The notes under the pieces: model-generated
Seen by the model: only the letters and a program-made list of their open reading frames with translations
Told to the model about the DNA's origin: nothing
Databases searched by the model: none
Shown here: positions 24,096 through 32,522 of the stretch, in pieces
Numbering within the stretch: position 1 is the stretch's first letter
Layout of the letters: every line of letters starts with the position of its first letter
DNA from: CAVWNR01 sp963756525
Lineage (GTDB): Bacteria > Actinomycetota > Actinomycetes > Mycobacteriales > Jatrophihabitantaceae
NCBI GenBank assembly: GCA_963756525.1
Contig: CAVWNR010000004.1
Span: forward strand, 62,001-126,000
Direction of reading: 5' to 3'
DNA: 64,000 bases
Position numbers and translations under genes: made by a program

Positions 24096-25892
24096 TCAGT
24101 GCCCGGCGTTGATGTAGGCCTGCAGCTTGGGCAGGCTGCTGATGGCCTTCAGGCCGCCGCTGGTGTCGGCGGGCAGCCCAAGGCTGCTGTTGGGCTGCTC
24201 CATGACCCGGTAGCTGGTGTTGGACATGGCGTCCACAGCCGGTGAGGCGGGCTGGGTGATGGTCACGTTGTTGACCAGGTAGCGCACCCCGCCGCTGGTG
24301 AACGCGAAGTTGCCGGTGTAGCTGGCGGTGCTGGTGGATGCCTCGATCCACACCGTCTTACCGGGTTCGGCGGTGACCTCGATGCTCTGCGTGTCGGCCG
24401 CGCTGGACTCCCAGGTGTGGTCCGCGGTGAACTTCACGCTCAGCTCTTCGTCGATGATCCCGACCAGGTCGAAGCCGACCGAGGCTTCGATCGATCCGCC
24501 GAGCGACCAGCTGGAGGAGTCGTCGTGCTTGATGTCCAGCGTCCCGGTGGTTGCCTTCTTCCCACCGCTGACGGCGGGCTCGTTGCCGCCGTGGATGTCC
24601 TGGACCGGTTTCCAGTCGCTGTGCGCGAAGCTCGCGGCGGTGGTCGACGGGGTGAAGCTGCGGTCGGTGGCGTCCTGGTAGTGCTTGAGCGCCTCGACGG
24701 CGTCGGCCTGGTCGGTCGTGGCGTCGATGCTCACCATCTGACCCGGCGAGGCGGAGAGGGTGGCGGTCTTCTTGGCGGCCGGGCGGGCGTCGGTCTTGGC
24801 GGCTTTGGCGGTGCCGGCGGGCTCCGGCGTCGCGGCGGCGCAGTCGGTGCCGCCCAGGGCGCAGTCGTCTTCTTGGAACTTCATCCCGGGGCCGGTGTCG
24901 GCGATGTTGCCCTTGGTGACTTCGACGTTGGTGATGTCGAAGGTAATGTTCCCGGCGGTGAAGTCCAGCTCGCCGGTCAGGCTGGCCGAATAGTCGATCT
25001 TGTTGAGCCAGCCGGCGGTCCCGGGGTCGACCTCGGTGCCGACCGACATCCCGATCGAGTCCGAGCTGCCCCACTCCTGCCCGAAGGACACGGTCTGCTT
25101 GGAACTGAAGGCAACCCCGTCGATGTTGGTGCTGATCGAGTTGGTGATCTCCTCACCGAGGGAGGTCTTCTGCCCCTTGGTCGTCTCGTGCCCCTTCTCC
25201 AAGGTGGCCTTCGCGCTGGAGTAGTTGTAGACCATGCTGCTGGCCCTGCTCGTATCTGCCGTGTTGAACTTCGGCGTCGCGCCCGGGTTCGGCGTCCAGG
25301 CCACCGAGCCGGGATTCGCCCGGGGCAGTTCGTAGTTCACCAGGGCCGCGGCCGACGCCGGGTCCTTCGCGCCGTCGATCTTCAGCGTGGTCGCGTTGTT
25401 CCACACCGCGTCGGTGTGTGGGCCGTTGCCGTCGGTGTTCTTCATCTGGAAATACTGCGTGGAGTCGTGGTAGGCCCCGTCTGCCCCCAAGTCCTCGGAG
25501 AAGGCGAAGTAGCTGTTGGGGGTGTGGCCCGGGGTAATCTGCTGGATCAGGACCTGGTGCTTGATGCCGTCCTTGTCGGTGAACCGGTAATCGGTGATCG
25601 TGCTGCCGGGACGGTCGGTGTACGGCGGCGGCGTGCCGTTCCAGCTGGCCGTCTGCCCGGGCTGCACGGTCTGCGGCGGCAGCGGGCCCTGCCCGACCTG
25701 GGTGTCGGCCAGCGTCCAGGCGTACGGGGTCAGGTTGCTGACCGAGTTCATCGGCATCGTGACCGGTGCGCCCGCCGCCTTCGCCGCTGGCGCGGGCGCG
25801 GCCAGCGCCGCCCCGGCGCCGACCCCGGCCAGGATCGCGCCGCACATCGCGGCGCCGACCAGCTTGCCGGCGATCTTTCGCTTGTTGGACAT
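24096..25892 (-). CDS. Exported aerolysin/ETX-MTX2-like putative pore-forming protein (598 aa)
   Basis: MSNKRKIAGKLVG leads into a clear Sec signal peptide ending near ALAAPAPA. The mature chain is Ser/Thr-rich with alternating polar and hydrophobic residues. Two beta-hairpin-like stretches stand out, at about residues 250-310 (HETTKGQKTSLGEEITN through QEWGSSDSIGMSVG) and 460-540 (SSSWSLGGSIEASVGFDLVG, then KFTADHTWESSAADTQSIEV, then PGKTVWIEASTSTASYTGNF). The second has the strand, H-x-W, Ser/Thr strand and PGK-x-V pattern of ETX/MTX2 and aerolysin-type proteins. Cysteines are confined to one pair (EDDCALGGTDCAA). The ATG at 25890-25892 has GAAGGA about 9 bases upstream. Membrane insertion is inferred from the pattern; targets are unknown. 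Confidence 0.7.
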   Translation of the reverse strand: MSNKRKIAGKLVGAAMCGAILAGVGAGAALAAPAPAAKAAGAPVTMPMNSVSNLTPYAWTLADTQVGQGPLPPQTVQPGQTASWNGTPPPYTDRPGSTITDYRFTDKDGIKHQVLIQQITPGHTPNSYFAFSEDLGADGAYHDSTQYFQMKNTDGNGPHTDAVWNNATTLKIDGAKDPASAAALVNYELPRANPGSVAWTPNPGATPKFNTADTSRASSMVYNYSSAKATLEKGHETTKGQKTSLGEEITNSISTNIDGVAFSSKQTVSFGQEWGSSDSIGMSVGTEVDPGTAGWLNKIDYSASLTGELDFTAGNITFDITNVEVTKGNIADTGPGMKFQEDDCALGGTDCAAATPEPAGTAKAAKTDARPAAKKTATLSASPGQMVSIDATTDQADAVEALKHYQDATDRSFTPSTTAASFAHSDWKPVQDIHGGNEPAVSGGKKATTGTLDIKHDDSSSWSLGGSIEASVGFDLVGIIDEELSVKFTADHTWESSAADTQSIEVTAEPGKTVWIEASTSTASYTGNFAFTSGGVRYLVNNVTITQPASPAVDAMSNTSYRVMEQPNSSLGLPADTSGGLKAISSLPKLQAYINAGH

Positions 25893-26126
25893 GAGTTGGT
25901 CCTTCTTTCTGTTGGCTGGGCTCTTCGTCCCAGGAATGTTTGATAAGGGAAACAATCCCTGCCGGCAGACGTCCGCGCGGTCGTCCACCCGGCCGACCCG
26001 CCGGCTGAGCGGCTTGCCATCCGAACGGAGGACATCACCGCCCGCCCGGACGACAGACCGGCTCGGCACCCGCCGGGCTACGGCGCGCCGGCACCGGGAT
26101 CGCGGGCGACGACCTCGCGGCCGGGC

Positions 26127-26145
26127 TACGCTTGCCGGCGGCAAG
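26127..26145 (+). promoter_or_regulatory. Probable MarR operator overlapping a -10 box
   Basis: CTTGCC-GGC-GGCAAG at 26131-26145 is a perfect 6+6 palindrome. TACGCT at 26127-26132, a good -10 candidate, overlaps its left end. The site lies between the divergent pore-forming-like and marR genes, 16 bases upstream of the marR ribosome-binding site. Autoregulation and control of the secreted protein are reasonable inferences. Confidence 0.5.
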
Positions 26146-26169
26146 TCTTCGGGAACGAAAGGAGGGCCG

Positions 26170-26712
26170 GTGGCCGCCCGCCCCGCACCGCCGATCCCGG
26201 CCGAGCAGGTCGAGGCGCTCGTCGCCGCCGGTGGGGCGCTGGTGCGCCTGGCCAGCCAATCGCTGACCGAGGTCGACGCGCGGGTGTCACTGATTCAGTT
26301 CCGCGCCCTGCTCGCGCTCAGCGAGTTCGGCACCATGCGGGCCACCGACCTGGCCGGGCGCATCGGCGCGGCCCCGGCGTCGGTCACCCGGCTGTGCGAT
26401 CGGCTGGTCGCCAGCGAGCTGATCCGCCGCGTGCCCAACCCGCAGAGCCGCCGCGAGGTGCTGCTCACCGCCACCGCGAACGGCCGGCAGCTCGTGCACC
26501 GGGTCATCGACCGGCGCCGCCGCGACATGGGCCGCGTGCTGGCCGGCCTGGACCAGGCCGAACGCGCCATTGCGGTCGTCGTGCTGAGAAAGTTCGCCGC
26601 CCTCGCCGCCGGCCTGGACCACGAGGAAGGCGACGCCACGGTCACCGCGCTGAGCAACTTCGCCTACCTCGGCGACCGACCCGCCAGCCCCGGCTCCCGC
26701 GTCGACCGGTGA
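26170..26712 (+). CDS. MarR-family transcriptional regulator
   Basis: A 180-residue MarR protein. The helix-turn-helix is MRATDLAGRIGAAPASVTRLCDRL and the wing is RRVPNPQSRREVLLTATANG. The helices before and after supply the dimer interface. The GTG at 26170-26172 has a textbook AAAGGAGG upstream at 26158-26165. The stop overlaps the next GTG (GTGA). It is divergent from the exported pore-forming-like gene and has a palindrome in its own promoter, so it probably represses itself and perhaps that gene. Confidence 0.88.
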   Translation: MAARPAPPIPAEQVEALVAAGGALVRLASQSLTEVDARVSLIQFRALLALSEFGTMRATDLAGRIGAAPASVTRLCDRLVASELIRRVPNPQSRREVLLTATANGRQLVHRVIDRRRRDMGRVLAGLDQAERAIAVVVLRKFAALAAGLDHEEGDATVTALSNFAYLGDRPASPGSRVDR

Positions 26713-27170
26713 CCGAGCAAACCAGCTCGCGACAGACATCTGGCCAACCACCGCCAGAATCCGCCGATCGGCCTGCGAGACTGTCGGCCGTGGCGGATGT
26801 CGAGTTCTTGAGCGTGTCCCCAGTCATCTCTGTGCGGGACCTTGACGCCGCGCTGCAGCGGTACGGTCGGCTGGGCTTCGAGACGCACGCATACCTGGGT
26901 CCGGAGCGGTACGGCTACGCCGATCGAGGAGCGGTGTCCTTGCACTTTGCCGAGTGGGCCGAGCATGACCCGCACGGCAACGCGGCCACCGTGTACCTCT
27001 ACGTCAGCGACGCTGACGCCCTACATGCGCAATGGACGGCTGCGGGTGTCGAGGGCCGTTTCGTCCAACCGCACGACACGCCTTACCAGCTACGTGAGTT
27101 CGTCTACGTCGATCCGGACGGCACTGCGGTGCGAGTGGGCTCACCGCTGCACACCGGCATCGCCTCGTAG
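26709..27170 (+). CDS. VOC-superfamily protein (glyoxalase/bleomycin-resistance-like)
   Basis: A 153-residue protein if started at the GTG overlapping the marR stop. A second GTG at 26790 gives 126 residues and begins nearer the conserved domain. The core reads VSPVISVRDLDAALQRYGRLGFET, then AVSLHFAEWAEHDPHGNAATVYLYV, then REFVYVDPDGTAVRVG, typical of one-domain-per-half VOC proteins. Several binding or resistance proteins share this fold. Coupling to marR suggests a protective role against a small molecule. Confidence 0.78.
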   Translation: MTEQTSSRQTSGQPPPESADRPARLSAVADVEFLSVSPVISVRDLDAALQRYGRLGFETHAYLGPERYGYADRGAVSLHFAEWAEHDPHGNAATVYLYVSDADALHAQWTAAGVEGRFVQPHDTPYQLREFVYVDPDGTAVRVGSPLHTGIAS

Positions 27171-27380
27171 CCGGATCGACAGCTGAGACAGGTCCACATG
27201 CGCCCTCTCGTGACCGAAGAGGGTGGCGACCGCTTCCGGCGCCGTTGCTATCAAGCCCCCGGGTCCGGGCATAGCATGGCGGGGTATCCGTCCGACCTTG
27301 CATCGATATGTCGTCGTTCGGCCGCAGCAGGCGAACCTTGGCCGACGGGGTACATGCTCTGAGACCGGAGGTGGACGGCC

Positions 27381-29252
27381 GTGACCACCGTGGACAGCGG
27401 GAAACGTTCGGATCTGGGGCAATTCGAGTCGGCGGATCGCAAGCTGCACAGGAGCATGTCGCTGACCCAGTTGCTGCTGCTCGGGGTCAGCGCCCAGATC
27501 GGTTCGGGCTGGCTGTTCGCGGTGCTGTCCGCCGCCGGCGTTGCCGGCCCGGCAGCCGTGCTGTCGTGGATCATCGCCGCGGTGCTCGTGGGACTGATCG
27601 CCCTGTGCTACGCCGAACTCGGTTCGATGCTGCCGCGGTCGGGGGCGATCGTGCGCTACACCTACCTCAGCCACGGCTCGTTCGCGGGCTGGATCATCGG
27701 CTGGGCGTACTGGCTGTCAGCGGTCACCATCCCACCGCTGGAAGCGGTCGCCGTGCTCACCTACCTGGGCGGAAAGTTTCCCGAGACCCACTTCCTGCAG
27801 CCGCACAGCAGCCTGCTCGCCTGGCCGAACGGGATCCTGGCTGGCGTGCTGTTGATGGCGGTGTTCTTCGTGCTCAACTTCTTCGGCGCGAAGTTCTTGT
27901 CCGAGTCCAACCGGTGGGTGACGTTGTGGAAGATCCTGCTTCCCACAGCGACGTTCTGCGGGTTGTTCGTCGTGTTCAACGGGAGCAACTTCACCGCATA
28001 CGGTGGTTTCACCGCGACCGGGGTGGCGCCGATTTTCCACGCCATCGCGACCACCGGCATCATCTTCTCCCTTCTCGGATTCCGGCAGGCGCTCGACTAC
28101 GGCGGTGAGAGCCGCAACCCGCAACGGGACGTACCGCTGGCCACCTGGGGCTCGATCGTGATCCCCGCGATCATCTACACGCTGCTGCAGGTCGGGTTCA
28201 TCGGTGCAATCAAATGGAATGTCATGGGCATCGGCGCCGGCAGCTGGGGCGACCTGTCGAAGAGCAACTGGGCCGACGCGCCGCTGTTCCACGCGCTGAA
28301 CGCGGCGGGCATCGCCGGGCTGGCCACCCTGCTGATCATCGATGCCGCGATCTCGCCAGGCGCTACCGGCTGGGTATATCTCGGCACGGCCGCCCGATGC
28401 GGCTACGGCCTCGGGGTGCACCGCAACATTCCGCCGATCTTCCAGGCCAACAACCGCTTCGGCATTCCGTGGGTGGCGCTCGCGGTGTCGGCGGTGGTCG
28501 GCTGCGTCTTCTTCGTTCCCAGCCCCAGCTGGTATACCCTCGTCGGCTTCATCAGCGCGGCCGCCGTGATGACCTACATCATGGGCGGTGCCGGACTGCC
28601 GGTCCTGCGCAAGCATGCGGCCGGTCTGCCGAGGCCGTTCCGGCTGCGCGGATCGTGGTTCTGGTCGCCGATCGCCTTCCTCGCCGCCGCGCTGATCCTC
28701 TACTGGTCGGGCTTCACCACCTTGGCGAACGTGTTCACCGCAGCACTGATCGGGATGCCGTTGTTTTGCTGGTACTACGCCTGGCAGCGTGGCTGGATGC
28801 CGAAGGTGCCGGCCATCGTGGTCGGAGTGGTCTTTCTCGGCGTGTGGCTGTGGATCGCCTACGCCGGCGGCTGGGTGCTCACCGCGAGCGGGAAACAGCG
28901 CGCGGGAGCGTGGGCATTCGGGACCTACGACGGGGCGTTCTCCGCAGCCTTCCTCGCCCTGTGTGTGCTCATGTGGTGGCTGTCCAACGCCGAGGGCCGC
29001 CGCCACATCCTGGCCAGCGCATGGCTGGTGTGGCTCATTCTCGCCTACCTGCCATTGAGCTACTTCGGCCACTACGGCCCGCTCGCACACCCTCCGCTGG
29101 CCTTCCCTTGGGGCACCGTCGTGGCCATCGGCGTCGGCCTGGTGACGCAGTTTTGGGCAGTGCGCAGCGGGTTCGAGACCGAGGAACTCCGCGACATCGT
29201 GGACACCTACCGGCGCGGCGGCGATGTGGGCGAAGCACTCGCCCCCGAGTGA
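27381..29252 (+). CDS. APC-superfamily amino-acid permease
   Basis: A 623-residue protein with about 14 hydrophobic segments. The first is LLLLGVSAQIGSGWLFAVLS, whose GSGW loop matches the substrate-binding unwound helix of APC transporters. Next comes SWIIAAVLVGLIALCYAELGSMLPRSG, also characteristic. The GTG at 27381 is preceded by GGAGGTGG. It stands alone between the VOC gene and the converging lectin gene. The family usually takes up amino acids or amines with protons. Substrate unknown. Confidence 0.85.
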   Translation: MTTVDSGKRSDLGQFESADRKLHRSMSLTQLLLLGVSAQIGSGWLFAVLSAAGVAGPAAVLSWIIAAVLVGLIALCYAELGSMLPRSGAIVRYTYLSHGSFAGWIIGWAYWLSAVTIPPLEAVAVLTYLGGKFPETHFLQPHSSLLAWPNGILAGVLLMAVFFVLNFFGAKFLSESNRWVTLWKILLPTATFCGLFVVFNGSNFTAYGGFTATGVAPIFHAIATTGIIFSLLGFRQALDYGGESRNPQRDVPLATWGSIVIPAIIYTLLQVGFIGAIKWNVMGIGAGSWGDLSKSNWADAPLFHALNAAGIAGLATLLIIDAAISPGATGWVYLGTAARCGYGLGVHRNIPPIFQANNRFGIPWVALAVSAVVGCVFFVPSPSWYTLVGFISAAAVMTYIMGGAGLPVLRKHAAGLPRPFRLRGSWFWSPIAFLAAALILYWSGFTTLANVFTAALIGMPLFCWYYAWQRGWMPKVPAIVVGVVFLGVWLWIAYAGGWVLTASGKQRAGAWAFGTYDGAFSAAFLALCVLMWWLSNAEGRRHILASAWLVWLILAYLPLSYFGHYGPLAHPPLAFPWGTVVAIGVGLVTQFWAVRSGFETEELRDIVDTYRRGGDVGEALAPE

Positions 29253-29306
29253 GCCACCCGTCGACACCATCGTCGAGGATGCCGAGGGTAGCTGCCGGCA
29301 CGGCAT

Positions 29307-29338
29307 CGGCGCCCACCCCGGATGCGAGATGGGCGCCG
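29307..29338. terminator. Hairpin between converging permease and lectin genes
   Basis: CGGCGCCCA at 29307-29315 pairs with TGGGCGCCG at 29330-29338 across a 14-base loop. It lies between the two stops (29252 and 29359), so it could end transcripts from both sides. Confidence 0.5.
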
Positions 29339-29358
29339 GCGCCGACTTTGGATCGCGA

Positions 29359-29964
29359 TCAGCCTTGGTAGCCGCGGAAGTATTGGTTCGCCCCGCCGTT
29401 CCAGTACCAGGTGTCGATGACCGCGCCCTCACTGCTGCTGCCTCCGTAGACGTCCAGGTACAGCCCGCTGGAGGCGCTCCGGATCGGATACACGTTCCCG
29501 TCGGCGATGTGCAAGTCGGTGCTCCATTCCTGGCTCAGCGCGCCGACGCACGGGAATTGGTACACCCCGTCACCGGCCACCCCGTCGGTGGTCAGGCACT
29601 GCCCACTGTTGGCATTGATGATCTCCTGATTGCCGTCGGCGAGGTGCTGGAAGTCCCACTTCTGGTTCGCCCCACCGTTCAGGCTCCACTGGATCACCGG
29701 CGCGCCCCAGGACTGGGAGGCGCCGGAGACGTCCACGAACAGCCACGGGCTCTGCTCCGGGGAGAGGTACACGTTGCTCATCGAGTACGTGCTCGCCGAC
29801 GCCGAGGTAGCGGTGACGCCGAGCATGACGGGAACGATCGCGGCGACCGCGGCTAGGGCGGCCATCGCCCGGGTGACCACCCGGCGGCGTGGCGCGGCCG
29901 GGCCGCCGCCCGTCGCCGCCGCGCGGTCCTCGGCGCTGCCGGTCGGCAGGTCACTGCGGTTCAT
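29359..29964 (-). CDS. Exported ricin-type beta-trefoil lectin
   Basis: A 201-residue protein. After an unusually long basic N-region the signal core MAALAAVAAIVPVMLGVTATSASA ends near residue 57, and the mature chain is one beta-trefoil. Three repeats carry the ricin QxW-type motif: NQKWDF, SQEWST and NQYFRG (the last altered). One cysteine pair is likely (GQCLTT and FPCVGA). Such CBM13/ricin domains bind galactose- or xylan-like sugars. No catalytic domain is attached. The ATG at 29962-29964 has GGAGA 8 bases upstream. It may work with the exported proteins nearby. Confidence 0.82.
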   Translation of the reverse strand: MNRSDLPTGSAEDRAAATGGGPAAPRRRVVTRAMAALAAVAAIVPVMLGVTATSASASTYSMSNVYLSPEQSPWLFVDVSGASQSWGAPVIQWSLNGGANQKWDFQHLADGNQEIINANSGQCLTTDGVAGDGVYQFPCVGALSQEWSTDLHIADGNVYPIRSASSGLYLDVYGGSSSEGAVIDTWYWNGGANQYFRGYQG

Positions 29965-30133
29965 CTGATTCTCCTGTCTGTGTGGCTGCGGTCCCGGTGA
30001 CCGCGACAAGAGAAGGCTCGCCGAGTTTCGCCACCCATCCCATCCGGTGCGCCAGTGTGCCCGCCTAGGGGTGCACGCACCCCAGACGCTCAGCACCGCG
30101 CGGCTGAACCGCCGGTCCCTCGATGAGGTCAGA

Positions 30134-30904
30134 TCATTTGGTACACGAGTACGCGGTGATCTGCACAGTTCTCATCGGCAACGGCGGGGCCGATTGCTGC
30201 GCCGTCGCTGGCGGCGGAGCGGGCGCAGCGGCTCGCCGCTCGCGCTGCCACGTCTCGCGGATCAGCATCGCCATGACGACGATCAGCAGGGCCGCCGGGA
30301 CAGCCGCCGCGGGGGGCCCGAGGTGCTGGGTACAGAGTGCGCCCACGACCACGCCGGCGGTAAAGGCACCCACCACCGCTGCGAACCGTCCGGCGCGCGG
30401 CGCCGCGGCCTGCTCTCGCACGATCAGCCACCGGTAGGCGGCGACCACGGTGCTGCGCAGGTTCCCGCTCGTCATCACCGTGTTGTATGGGCTGTCGCCC
30501 AGCACCCGGAACATGCTGAACTGCAGCGCGGCCGCGAACGACACGCACACCGTGGTCAGCAGTGCCGGGGCGTCGTCAGGCAGTGAGGCCACAAACGCGA
30601 GCACACCGATCTGGACCGCCACCGCGAGCCGTACTGGCCGGCGGGTCGCGTCCCGAATCCGCGGCGTGCCCAGGACCTCGACGGCGAGCACGCCGACCAT
30701 GAAGGCCAGCACCGGCACCAGCCGCACAACCGCTGAGTGCCATTGTCGGGACGCCGCATAAACGCCGAAGAGCACCACATTGCCGGTCTGCGCGTTCGCG
30801 AACACCCGGTGCCCCACGAACGTGTAGGCGTCGAGAAACCCGCCCACCCCGGCCAGCAGCACAGCGATCTGCACCGATTCCGGGCGGGTCCGAATGCTCG
30901 TCAT
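30134..30904 (-). CDS. DUF1275 (YoaK-family) membrane protein
   Basis: A 256-residue membrane protein with about six hydrophobic helices. The family segments are clear: GVGGFLDAYTFVGHRVFANAQTGNVV (split core GHRVFANAQTGN) and the repeat-like NTVMTSGNLRS in the second half. The function of DUF1275 is not established; a transport role is often assumed. The ATG at 30902-30904 was chosen as the first sensible start, but it has no clear ribosome-binding site. It is divergent from the 400-residue pore-forming-like gene. Confidence 0.82.
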   Translation of the reverse strand: MTSIRTRPESVQIAVLLAGVGGFLDAYTFVGHRVFANAQTGNVVLFGVYAASRQWHSAVVRLVPVLAFMVGVLAVEVLGTPRIRDATRRPVRLAVAVQIGVLAFVASLPDDAPALLTTVCVSFAAALQFSMFRVLGDSPYNTVMTSGNLRSTVVAAYRWLIVREQAAAPRAGRFAAVVGAFTAGVVVGALCTQHLGPPAAAVPAALLIVVMAMLIRETWQRERRAAAPAPPPATAQQSAPPLPMRTVQITAYSCTK

Positions 30905-31135
30905 CGCGCAAGCATCCACTGCGGCCGGTGCGTCGCTCAACACGAGGCGGCGGCCTGGCAGCAACCACGCGGAGTCAGCCGATCGGGGGACGCGGGCGTC
31001 GGCCGATCGGCGCGTGCCGCGTCGTCCGCTGGTTCGTCCGGTCGGCCGACCGCGCCAGCCGCGGCACGGGCGGATATTTAGTTCGTCAAACAAATCGGAC
31101 CGAGCAAGTCGGCCCCCCAAGAGGAAGGTTCAACG

Positions 31136-32338
31136 ATGAACCGCATCACCAAACTAGCCACAGTCGGTTTGGCCGCCGTCGGCATTGCCGGCCTCGCCGG
31201 CGCGACCGCCACCGCCGCCACCGCGGCCACCGCGCACCCGGCGAACCTGCGCACCGCCACCGGCCCGCACTACCCGAACGCGAAGACCGGCGACATCATC
31301 TTCTTCAACGCCACGCCGTGGACCGAGTCCATCGGCCAGGAGATCGACGGCAGCAACGCGATCGCCCGCATCGGGCCCGGACAGAGTGTGCTCATCCCGC
31401 AGGCCCAGGTGGCCAGCACGCTGACCCCGTACGCCGCGATGGAGGTCAGGTATAACTACGGGATCGAGTCGTATTCTGACGTCGATGCCGTGCTCACCCA
31501 CGGCAACGCGCCCGGCGTGCAGTCCTGCGCGGAAGGCACCAACGGCTACCTGAGCCCGGGGTTGGGCTGCATCGTGCAGACCCCGAACGTGACCGCCGGG
31601 GAAGCCGGACCGACCCAGATCTCGATGTGGAACACCGAGGGCAGCCGGCAGAGTGACCCGCTCAACCTCGACGCCAACGCCGCCGACGCCGACCCCACCG
31701 CGATGGGCAACTTCCTGTCCGGCATCGCCGACATCCGCTCCAGCTGGATCACCTTCAACCCCGACCAGGCCAACCCGATCAGCTGGGGCCACGGCCCGCA
31801 GACCCTGGCCGGCGCGCCGTACTGGAACTGCGGCTCCGGTGAGGCGCAGGAGCAGATCGGCGGACAGGCGCAGCACTCAGAGACGACCACCGTCACGGCC
31901 ACCGTCTCGGTCCAGCAGCAGATCAAGCTGTTCGACACCATCAACACCAGCATCACTGCCAGCGTCAGCGCCGGTCACGCATGGACCGACAGCACGACCG
32001 ACACGCACAGCGAGAGCAAGAACGTCGACCCGATGAACGTGGCGTGGATCAACTCCGTCCCGGCCACCGAGAACGTCACCGGGTCCGTCACCATGACCGG
32101 CAACGCCGCGCAGCCGATCAACTTCGCCAACGTCACGTTCTCCGAGCCCGGCCGCAACCAATCCGGCAACCCGGCGCTGGACTACGCCTACGTAGCGCAC
32201 TCCCGGGCGATGACCCAGGACGAGATCAACACCTACTGCGGCGGCTCCGGCCCGGACGGCAGCAACCACGTCGTCATCGGCGGCACCGTCGGTGACATCA
32301 CCGCCGGCACCACCAGCCCCGCGGGCAGCGGCCGCTGA
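31136..32338 (+). CDS. Exported ETX/MTX2-like putative pore-forming protein (400 aa)
   Basis: MNRITKLATVGLAAVGIAGL starts a Sec signal peptide that ends near ATAATAHPAN. The mature protein has a globular N-terminal part with two likely cysteine pairs. A long Ser/Thr-alternating section follows at about residues 240-320: QHSETTTVTATVSVQQQIKL, then TSITASVSAGHAWTDSTTDT, then PATENVTGSVTMTGNAAQP. That order, with an H-x-W between two Thr-rich strands, is the same as in the 598-residue protein and fits the membrane-inserting module of ETX/MTX2 toxins. GAGGAAGG lies 9 bases upstream of the ATG. A strong hairpin follows. Function is inferred. Confidence 0.65.
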   Translation: MNRITKLATVGLAAVGIAGLAGATATAATAATAHPANLRTATGPHYPNAKTGDIIFFNATPWTESIGQEIDGSNAIARIGPGQSVLIPQAQVASTLTPYAAMEVRYNYGIESYSDVDAVLTHGNAPGVQSCAEGTNGYLSPGLGCIVQTPNVTAGEAGPTQISMWNTEGSRQSDPLNLDANAADADPTAMGNFLSGIADIRSSWITFNPDQANPISWGHGPQTLAGAPYWNCGSGEAQEQIGGQAQHSETTTVTATVSVQQQIKLFDTINTSITASVSAGHAWTDSTTDTHSESKNVDPMNVAWINSVPATENVTGSVTMTGNAAQPINFANVTFSEPGRNQSGNPALDYAYVAHSRAMTQDEINTYCGGSGPDGSNHVVIGGTVGDITAGTTSPAGSGR

Positions 32339-32362
32339 CCCGCTGCACACCCAGCACCGCAC

Positions 32363-32402
32363 CCGTGCGGCCCGGACCAGCACCACGGTCCGGGCCGCAC
32401 GG
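32363..32402 (+). terminator. 16-bp perfect GC hairpin after the 400-residue gene
   Basis: CCGTGCGGCCCGGACC at 32363-32378 pairs perfectly with GGTCCGGGCCGCACGG at 32387-32402 around an 8-base loop. It begins 24 bases after the stop, almost the same spacing as the hairpin behind the other pore-forming-like gene. No T-tract follows. Confidence 0.8.
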
Positions 32403-32522
32403 CCATGTCGGCGTACCGAGGCGGGCGCGGCTAGGGATTTCCCCTAGGGACAGGACGCCGCCGGGAGTCCACACTGACGACCGGCGCATGCCGCGCCCGG
32501 GCAGAAGGCGGGGTGACTCGCG

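Noticed and set aside
24417..25943. Open frame of about 500 codons on the plus strand opposite the 598-residue exported protein
   Set aside because: Val/Gly/Arg-rich composition with no domain; a mirror of the real gene caused by high GC at third positions.
27717..29432. Open frame of about 570 codons opposite the APC permease
   Set aside because: Pro/Gln/His/Arg-rich antisense shadow of a clear transporter gene.
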